Below, in pieces: positions 56,105-64,000 of a stretch of DNA of 64,000 nt. Under the pieces are notes generated by a model. It did not search any database, had not been told where the DNA came from, and was given only the letters and a program-made list of their open reading frames with translations. The position numbers and the translations under genes are program-made. Within the stretch, counting starts at the first letter, position 1, and the number at the start of each line of letters is the position of its first letter. Source of the stretch: Antitrichia curtipendula (lineage: Eukaryota; Streptophyta; Bryopsida; Hypnales; Leucodontaceae); assembly GCA_951230915.1 (NCBI GenBank), contig OX579638.1:4482696-4546695 (forward strand), written 5' to 3'.

Positions 56105-56559
56105 TTAAAACTTTGGACGTAGTATACACTGGAGTTTGCGGTATCTTTTGGATTTTACTTGCTTGTTATATCCCAACTAGGTGGTTCCATGTCAAGTCAT
56201 TTCTTTCAATAGTCTTTAATTGTTGACTAGTGAATTGAAATAATTTCAGTGAACTTCTTATATATTGTTTCTCTATTATAATAGTAGATGAAATGTTTAA
56301 TGAAAACCTTTCAATTGAGATTGATTGTAGAAGCAAGAATCCAAAAATATAGGGAAGATTGAAGAGGCAAGACTTTACCACTATAGTAGAATTCGAAATT
56401 TTTTAAAGTTTCCACTCTTCATTTGCAATCTTATAATTGGGACTCATGTACTTTCAACAACTTCCAATTAAGCCATTTTTTGGCATGGATTAAGCACAGT
56501 TGTCAAGTTGTCAAGTCACCTAGACATCCCATTTGTTCATTTTTTAGATTGCTTAGGTA

Positions 56560-56915
56560 AAATTATTCATTTAAAATCACCATCAAGATTTATTAAAATA
56601 TCACGATGAAGATTTGATCCCATGTACTCATTTGTTAGATAAGCTTGTTCATTTGAGATCTCCATTAATATTTGTTAGAAGGTCATGATGAAGATTTGTT
56701 AGATAAACATGTTCATTTGAGATCTCCATCAAGATTTGTTAGAGGATCATCCGATTATGATGAAGATTTGTTAGATAAGCCTGTTCATTTGAGATCACCA
56801 TCAAGCAAAATTTTCTATTGAAGGCACCTAAATAATTTTTATATGCGACAACAAACAACATTGGAAAGTTTTTTTGGAAAGTTTTCATTTGAGATCACCC
56901 TCAAGCAAAACTTTG
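56560..56915 (+). repeat. Degenerate tandem repeat, about four units of 70-80 bp
   Basis: Repeated blocks GTTCATTTGAGATCTCCATC, AAGATTTGTTAGA and TCATGATGAAGATTTGTTAG appear in order, with small deletions between units. Confidence 0.8.
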
Positions 56916-59900
56916 TAATGATGGTATCTAACCACTCTCTACATGTGGCAATAGACAACATTTGAAAGTTCTTTTGGAAACTTTTGATTACTAAAAGAAG
57001 TGCTTGTGTCACATCAAATCTGTTTTAGTTCTAATAATCTCAAAATGACTCAAGAAAGAAGTATTCAATTGAAAGTGCAGAGGCAATAGCGAACCTAGAT
57101 TGTTCTTTGTCTCTACATAGTCCAAATTCTATACTAATTTTTTTTGTTTAATCCTATCAATTGTCATTATTAGAAAAGTAATTAAAAAAATTAAAAAAAC
57201 AAGCACAAGTACCATTAGTGAAGTGCAAAGCTTGCCAATTTTACTTCATTTCCAAGCTTTGCAATTTCACTTGATTTGAAATCTAAAAAATTGTACATAT
57301 CCATTTTCTTTTAAAATAGTTCCAATGGAAAGAATAAAGAATTTTCATGATTTTCACCACTAAAAATTTAAACATGCAAGGGTTGATTTGGAGTTATTTT
57401 CAATTTCTACTTATAAAATAAAATAAAATTTCAACAATTGTAAAGTGGATTGTGTAATTAATTTGATAGCTCTTCATTTGAACTTAAGGTTTTTGAAATC
57501 ACATTTTAGTGTGCTAACACAATTTTTAGTTGTTCATGTCATCTTCAATCCCCAAAAATTCTCATATATAAATTTCTCAAACATTGTGGAGAAGGGTAGC
57601 ATGCTATAAATATGATAATTACATTTCTCTTGTCATAATCTCACAACACCTATGCAATTTCACACTCAAAATTGGTATGCATATTAATAAGCAAGCTCTT
57701 TAAACATCTATATGGTTAGATTTTGAAAAAAAAATTGCTTCATTGATGCCACATTTAACTACTTTTAGACTTTTACGTGAATATTGGACAAAACATTCAG
57801 AAATTTCCGGATAATAACATCTGGAGATCTCCAGATGTTTGTATAGATCTTCAAATGTTTTGTATTGATCACCCAATGTTTTACATAGACCTCCTAATGT
57901 TTTGCATTATCTCCAAATGATCATTTTTTTTTCTATTATTATTAATTTTGGACCCTTTGAAAGTCCAGAAGTAGCTAAATGCGGCATATTGGGGATAAAT
58001 ATAAGCCCATGAACATTATTTTTTCATAGAAAAAACACACTTCAAAAGGCTTTGGCATCTTGGGCTTGATAGTGAAAGGATTTCAAAAGTTGGGGCATAA
58101 GTTTCATTTGATTGTGTCCAAATTGAGTAAATCATATGGCTTCACATAATTTTGCACATTTACGTTGTGTTTTTTGGTAATAAGGTCGTAAATTTTCCTT
58201 GGAAAAACTACCCAACTTAGAAGGAACCAAGTAAGTCTATTCATGGATGTCATTATTGACATTGTCATAGTTTTTGGCAATATAACACTTGGATGTCAAG
58301 AAAAAACTTGAACTACTACTTTGGTAGAGATCTTGCAATGCATAAGTATATAAACTTGTTTGTTGGATTTAGGAAGGTGAAAATTATCTACATTCTTAAA
58401 TCCTAAACTATGGACTAATTGCTTTGAAAATTGAAAATTTTCTATTTTTATTCTTATAATGTCAATTTAAATGGCATAATTGTTTTTTCTTGTGACCATT
58501 TTATATGTGGACTAAAAGTGAGTATTATTAATACCTTTATAAATAATATTGCAGGTTTTATATGAAGCAATCGTTTAGGGCTATGTAAAAACTATTTCTA
58601 GTCATGTATAGTTTGTCTATTCAACTTCCTATACAATTTACAAAAGATTGTATGGTACTACTAAGCATATTTTTTCCCTTAGTTATATATTTTGTATTGT
58701 ATAATTATGATTGATTAGAATATCTACAACCACTTGGTTATTGAATTATCTTATGTAATTTTAAGAAGTTGCTATCATTTTAAGTGAATTGATGGTTAAA
58801 AAAGAAATATTGAAGAAAATTCCAGCCTTGCCCACCTAAATGTGTCCTAATTAATGTACCCCTTTCTTTATTTTTAAAACTGAATCTTGGATAGTCATTT
58901 TTGTCTTCTAAGATAATTTATATTACATGTATAAGAAAAGAATGACAAATTTAGATTTAGATATTGAAATGAAAATGGGATATGCCACATTGTGATGCAA
59001 TAAGGATAGACATCCATATACAAAAATCGGATAGAAAAGACAAAAGAAGTTATAGAATTCAAAATATGAGAGTGCAATTGTTATAAGAAGAGAATCATAA
59101 TTGTTGGTTGACAAAATTTTAGGAAGAGGTTTATGAAAAGAGGGGGGCTACCAAGGGAGGTAACTTTTTGGCTTTCATAAGATGAAATTTAACATTATAT
59201 TGAACCTTTGGGATTGCTTTTAGTTTGACAATACAAAAAATTTACTTCTAAAATATAGATTCTCCCTACTTACGTACAAGTGAAAGCATCACAAAACTTG
59301 ACAAAGCAGTTCGAACTCTTGAAAATTTGAAATTTCAATATATATAGTTTGAAAGGAGTAGTATATAGCAACAACAACATTAACAATGGCACCTCCTACC
59401 GGGCCAAATGGATTTCATAAAAAAGACATCACAACTGAAAGCATGTCTTTTGTGATTGATTGAGTTTCATGCTCATCACTCTATCTATCCTTTAAAGCAG
59501 TTGGCCATTTTTCTTAATAGCAAGTGGTTCAAACATTTTTGATTTATTATTTGACTTCCTTCTTTCTAGCATTTTTCCTTCCCATTACTCTTGCCTTTTG
59601 ACATTCTTCCTCCCATTATTTGACTTCCTTCCTTTTCACCATTTTTCTTTCGAAAAAGAAAAGAATGCATAATGTTGGTTATATATATTTTTAAAATACC
59701 AAAATAGAAGGTACAATCAAAGACATTGCCTTGTTCAAAAAAAAAAAAAATGTAGCTTGCTATAAGAATATGAAAGAAATCCATATCACTATATTAGAAA
59801 ATGATGTGGAAAAAAATGTATCTTCCATAGCAAAAAAGAGCACAAGCTTTAAGTCCTCTAAAATTATAGTTAGACCTATTTTTAAGATGTGGGCTTGACT

Positions 59901-60980
59901 ACAATTCTAGGGTTGTCCCTTGGGTTGAAAGGCTCATTGCCAATCATTTAAAAAACCTCACATTATATATTGCCTTAGTTTAGAAAATATGCTAATTTAA
60001 AAAGAATTGTGTCCTCTCCTCACTTTACACTACCTCCAGTGACCAGTCTTTCAGAGACAAGCTATGAACCTTGAGAGGTTTTCTTCAAGGCTTCTCTAAC
60101 CTAGTGTAAGATAACATCATACAAATGCCTCCAAATAAGTTTTTGAACATGATTTTGATTCTTGAATTCTAATAGCTTTTGTTGCATTTTGTTGGTACTA
60201 ATTACAAGGAAATTTTAGATTCTTTTATAATGCATTTTTTGGACTTTGTATGAGTAAACTATAAATTTTCAAAGTGTTGAAATATTGGTATATCTAAAAT
60301 GACCCTAAACTCTCATGTACAGAGCTTGTATATTTTAGAAAGAACCTAGAGCAAGCGATCCATTTCCAACCACTACCCCCATTTCCACAGTATAGGGTAC
60401 TGTATTTCTTTCTATACCCAACATGTGTAACTGCCCTTATGTAGCACGGTATGCTGTGCAAAAGTAAAGCACATGTGGATGCCACGTTTATCACTTGCAA
60501 GAATGGAGTATTGTCAATTATTCAATCAACGTATGATTGGAAATACAATATCTTACATGACGAGAATAAGCTTTACAAAATCTTGACAAAAAAATTTCAG
60601 GGTAATTTTGGTAATTTCATTTCTGATGAAAAAAATGTAAATTTTTTTTCAAATCCTCCTCATTTCAATTTGCCTACACAAGAAAAAAAATTCCCTCAAC
60701 ACACCCATCCAGCAAATAGGCTCAATACCTTAAGTGGTTGGAAATGGGTCGTCATCTCATGGATGGAACGGTTTTGCAAACCGGTCACAATTGGGTGTTC
60801 TTACCATCGAAAATGGTCTTCTTCTACAGTCCAACTCTGACAACCCCCAGCCTTGACATTACGAAAGGAGCTTCCACCGCACGACAACTGGAAGGACTGA
60901 CGACGACGGGAAGCAGGGCCACTGCACCGTCCACGAGATGCTTGAGCAAGCCGCGCACTCCCGCAATGCAAGCTTCACAA
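56916..60980. other. AT-rich intergenic region
   Basis: No gene recognised over about 4 kb apart from the short tandem array at 57825-57922. Frames here are short and AT-driven. GC content rises after about 60730, approaching the promoter of the gene at 61128. Confidence 0.5.
57825..57922 (+). repeat. About 20-bp degenerate tandem repeat, five copies
   Basis: The unit resembles AGATCTCCAAATGTTTTGTAT; ATGTTT recurs near 57835, 57855, 57876, 57897, and CTCCAAATG near 57911. Confidence 0.75.
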
Positions 60981-60987
60981 TTTCTTG

Positions 60988-60995
60988 TATAAATA
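60988..60995 (+). promoter_or_regulatory. TATA box of the cysteine-rich protein gene
   Basis: TATAAATA, a near-consensus TATA box, in the context TTCTTGTATAAATAGAGAGC. It would place transcription start near 61020, which makes the ATG at 61128 more plausible than the in-frame ATG at 61026. Confidence 0.75.
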
Positions 60996-61127
60996 GAGAG
61001 CACGCACTCCACTGCAATTCTCATCTTGCACACTCGCTTCAATCTCCACAGTCCACACCATCTCAGTCTCCTTCCAGTTCCATCTCCACCTGCAGCTGCA
61101 GTTAGCTTGCTTCCTTCCCGGCCCATC

Positions 61128-61622
61128 ATGGTCAGCATCCCGAAACTCCTGCCCAGCAGCCTTCTTCTGCTGTTGTTGCTCGTGTTAGGAAATGCGGATT
61201 CCTCTGATCCATCTCTCACAATCGCCAACAATCTTGCGCTCCCCCTCAAGCTCGTGCATGTGCCGGGATGTTGCTCCCCTTGTGGTTGGGTGGACCCTCC
61301 CCCAGATCTTCAGTGCTACTCCCATGGCTGTGTGCGCTGTCCGAACCTGACGATCGAAGCAGGGGAGGCGATGACGATGGACAAGAAGGTGGGGCCGTAT
61401 CCTCTGCCGTTTCTGAGGATGGAAGTGAAGGAGGTTATGTATTGCTTGGCGGACGACGATCTCAAGGTTATTACGGCTGATGGGAAGCTTACTGTTGGAC
61501 CTGGGACGTGTGGGAATGGCCTTGGGTTGCAAGCTTCTTTTACACGGGATGTGGAGATGGTGGGGGAGAGGGCGTCGTTGGCGAATCTGTGCGTGCCATT
61601 GTGTCCTGCGAAGGTCACTTAA
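61128..61622 (+). CDS. Small secreted ten-cysteine protein (164 aa), unknown family
   Basis: Residues 1-23 form a signal peptide (leucine run at 12-20, likely cleavage near GNA-DS). The mature part has ten cysteines (48, 49, 52, 63, 68, 71, 106, 128, 155, 159), enough for five disulphides, clustered as CCxxC, CxxxxCxxC, then spaced, ending CxxxC. One glycosylation sequon at Asn73 (NLT). No transmembrane segment after the signal. I do not recognise the family; candidates are apoplastic cysteine-rich defence or signalling proteins, but this is only a guess. The frame could begin at 61026, but that ATG would lie almost at the transcription start predicted from the TATA box. Intronless. Its own 3' end and downstream region are repeated several times (61600-63040). 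Confidence 0.75.
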   Translation: MVSIPKLLPSSLLLLLLLVLGNADSSDPSLTIANNLALPLKLVHVPGCCSPCGWVDPPPDLQCYSHGCVRCPNLTIEAGEAMTMDKKVGPYPLPFLRMEVKEVMYCLADDDLKVITADGKLTVGPGTCGNGLGLQASFTRDVEMVGERASLANLCVPLCPAKVT

Positions 61623-63040
61623 GGGATGCAGGCATATCCTTGAAGTACACAGTCCAAATTGCGGACTTGTAAGATGGAGGAGAGATCAATAGCTAGGGTT
61701 TATAGGAGATAGCATTGCTGTAAATTGTAATTATGTAAACCCTGACGAATAATATGTCTTCCTGGCATACCTTTCATAACTTGTTGGCTACTGTACGTGT
61801 ACAATTTTCACATTGTATGGCATTTTTATGTGGTTGATTCCGATCCTTCGTAGTTGTAATTGCTGTGGAATTTGGGTTCACTGTGGTTAATTAGAAGCCA
61901 TGAATTGGTCCCGTTGGCAACTCTGTGCGTGCAGAGAAGGTCACATAAGGGATCATGCAGGATGCTTCAGTCAGTCCATTTTGCGGACTTCATCGTGTGG
62001 AGCCGAGTAGTGATCAATAGGGTTTGGAGGGGATAGCATTTCTGTAATTTTTATACTGTGACTTCCTGGCATACCTTTCAACAACTTGTTGGCAACTGCT
62101 GGCAATATATCTTCCAATGACAAGTATCGATGGAGTTTTCATGGGGTTAATTCCGATCCTTCTTAGTTGTAATTCCTGTCGAATCTGGGTGCACGTACTG
62201 GGGTTAATTAGAAGCCATGAATTGGTCCCGGGGCTGCAGGATCGTTCAATCAGTCCAAAGTGTGGACGTGATCCTGTGGGATAAAGGAGCGAGCAATAGG
62301 GTGTGTAGGAGATAGCATTGCAAGAGTGATAAATTTGTTTCGAAGTAAACCCTCTCGAAGAAAGGGAATGCTGACTACAATGGCATATGTTCCCGTTCAA
62401 TTGAATCAATGGAGTTTTTATGCGGTTGCTTTCCTTCTTTGTTCTAATTTAATGTTGTTAAATTAATGTGCGTTTGTTTGGAAGCCAAGTTGCAATAGCG
62501 GTCCCCGAGCTGCATGCAGGATCGTTCAATCCGTCCAAAGTGTGGACATGATCCTGTGGGGGGAGCGATCAATAGGGCTTGTTGGAGATAGATAGCAGTG
62601 CTGCAATTTGTAATTGTCTAAACCCTGTCGCCAAGTCTACTCGCATTTGTTACCCTTCAATTGAATGGAGTTTCTCAGCTTATGCGGCTGATTTCCTCCT
62701 TGGCTGTCATTGGAGTTGAATTCCAGCTGGTCGAGTTTGTACATTTAGAAGCCATGAAGCGGTGCGAAAGCTGCATGATCCTTCAATCCGTCCAAAGTGT
62801 GGACATGATTCTGTGGAACGAGAGATCAATAAGATTTTCATGCGATAGCATTCTGTAATTGGAAATTTGCAAACTCTGTCGAATTATGAGAATGTAAGTT
62901 CTCTTCTGGCATATGTTGTCCAGCTTCAAACAAATGGTAGCTTTTGTGTGGGTTCATTCTTATTTACAATTGTTGTTAAATATGGGGTACGCTGGTTTTA
63001 ATTTGAAGCCACGAATCGAAATGGTCCTGCTACATGGTTT
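61600..63040 (+). repeat. Tandem array of the 3' region of the cysteine-rich gene
   Basis: About five units. Anchor AGTCCA...GGAC occurs near 61651, 61972, 62251, 62531 and 62789 (intervals of about 321, 279, 280, 258 bp), each followed by a GAGATAGCATT-like block, a GGCATA block, ATTCCGATCCTT and GAAGCCATGAATTGGTCCC. Unit 1 includes the last codons and stop of the gene; unit 2 begins with a relic of the coding end (CTCTGTGCGTGC...GAAGGTCAC). Later units are shorter and more diverged. Confidence 0.85.
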
Positions 63041-64000
63041 GGTAGCCTTGACAAGACAGTTGGAGTACAAACGCATTCAAGAGCTGCGGTCGAGTATTGG
63101 AGCTGTTTAAAGCACACCTAAATTGCGACAATTATCGAAATGTCGCACTCCAAAAGCTTGCACACAATGGATACATACTGGTTTTGAAATTGGACACTAA
63201 CATCAGAACTTGTGTTGTTTCATATTGTTTATTAAATAATAATTCTGACTATGCTTATAATCTTCGCATATAATTATTATGGTCCTCAAGCTAAGTATTT
63301 TGTGAATGCTCTTTTGATTTGCGAATACGAATAAACAAAATCGTACCAATCATCCTAATAATAAAGATGATAAGCATATTTATAATTATTGCAATTAAAT
63401 GTGGTTACTTTAAAGATGTAGTCATGTGAGAAAAGTCATGTGATGTTAAAGGCATCTTCTATAGTCAAGGACAAATACCCCGCCAAATAAAATTCTAACG
63501 TTTCACTACTTTGTAATTAAATGAATGTGTATTCAAAAGTGTTTTGAGTAGATACAAAAAATCTCAAATTTAGACATTGGACAATGAAAATAAACCACTT
63601 CAAAGCACACTAAAAGGCAAAAATTATAGAGGTGTTGAAAAAACACACTTACCAATGCAAAATTTGGTCAATTGCACTCCAAAATGTTGTGATGTTGGCC
63701 AAATTTTGCATTAGTAAGTGTACATTTGCCAACACCTTTATAATTTTTTGTCTTTTAGTGTGGTTTTGAAGCAATTTATTTTCATAGTCCAGTGCCTAAA
63801 TTTGATATTTCTTATACCTATTTTTAAAGTATTTTTGAATTTTCTTTTAATGGTAGAAATTTCAAGTTCTAATTATAAAGCAATAAAAAAATTAGAGCTA
63901 TATTTGGTGGAATAGTTATTTGGACTCTTGAAGACGCACTAAAGTGATTTGTTGGATGTGAATTTATGAAGTAGAGTCAACAAGGATATAAGGTTAAATA
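63041..64000. other. AT-rich spacer at the window end
   Basis: No gene. Contains the foldback element 63550-63818. Confidence 0.5.
63550..63818. mobile_element. Foldback-type MITE (arms of about 120 bp)
   Basis: The left arm (about 63550-63668) and right arm (about 63697-63818) are inverted copies with small mismatches: AAATTTAGACATTGG pairs with CCAGTGCCTAAATTT, and ACTTACCAATGCAAAATTTGG pairs with CCAAATTTTGCATTAGTAAGT. The spacer is only about 28 bp. No coding frame. Confidence 0.8.

Noticed and set aside
56560..56915. CRISPR-like repeat array
   Set aside because: This is a eukaryotic window; units are degenerate, contiguous and without unique spacers of constant size.
61026..61127. Upstream in-frame ATG for the cysteine-rich protein
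   Set aside because: It lies almost at the transcription start expected from the TATA box at 60988, and the ATG at 61128 begins an ideal signal peptide.

Overview
This is plant nuclear DNA. The evidence is a 20-exon TRAPP II subunit gene with GT-AG introns, three secretory class III haem peroxidase genes (a plant family), a tRNA-Ser(GCT), and AT-rich intergenic DNA full of small DNA transposons. The intronless peroxidases and a telo-box upstream of the first gene fit a bryophyte or other non-seed plant, possibly a moss. That lineage call is inference; the sequence alone does not fix it.

Layout. From 1.8 to 11.7 kb (+) lies TRS130/TRAPPC10, a subunit of the TRAPP II exchange factor that acts in trans-Golgi traffic and cell-plate formation. 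I traced 20 exons whose phases join into one 1386-residue reading frame. Peroxidase Prx1 (+) follows at 15.7 kb. From 19 to 42 kb there is no convincing protein gene, only layers of non-autonomous DNA transposons, many with visible terminal repeats and target duplications, plus tandem repeats. A tRNA-Ser gene lies at 42.4 kb. From 43.5 to 55.6 kb is a duplication cluster: Prx2 (-), a broken copy of the TRS130 tail (-), a broken divergent peroxidase (+) and Prx3 (-). From 55.6 to 61 kb is AT-rich repeat DNA. At 61.1 kb (+) is a small secreted ten-cysteine protein of unknown family, followed by about five tandem copies of its own 3' region.

Duplication history. The block from TRS130 exon 19 through Prx1 and its downstream flank (about 10.86-19.1 kb) recurs in inverted order at about 44.5-50.46 kb. 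A further copy of the peroxidase part lies at about 52-55.6 kb. The copies act as natural empty-site controls and date several transposon insertions directly.

Most unusual signal. Two related intergenic elements (31.0-32.8 kb and 35.8-37.2 kb) are built almost entirely of short, degenerate, same-strand motifs every 40-50 bp. They share an end module but carry different motifs. One is flanked by a 9-bp direct repeat and interrupts another transposon. This architecture resembles the VANDAL (Mutator-like) elements of Arabidopsis, whose motif clusters are bound by element-encoded anti-silencing VANC proteins. A second unusual signal is a repeat family with CCCCTAAAG-type ends flanked by TTAA, which looks like a TTAA-targeting transposon group.
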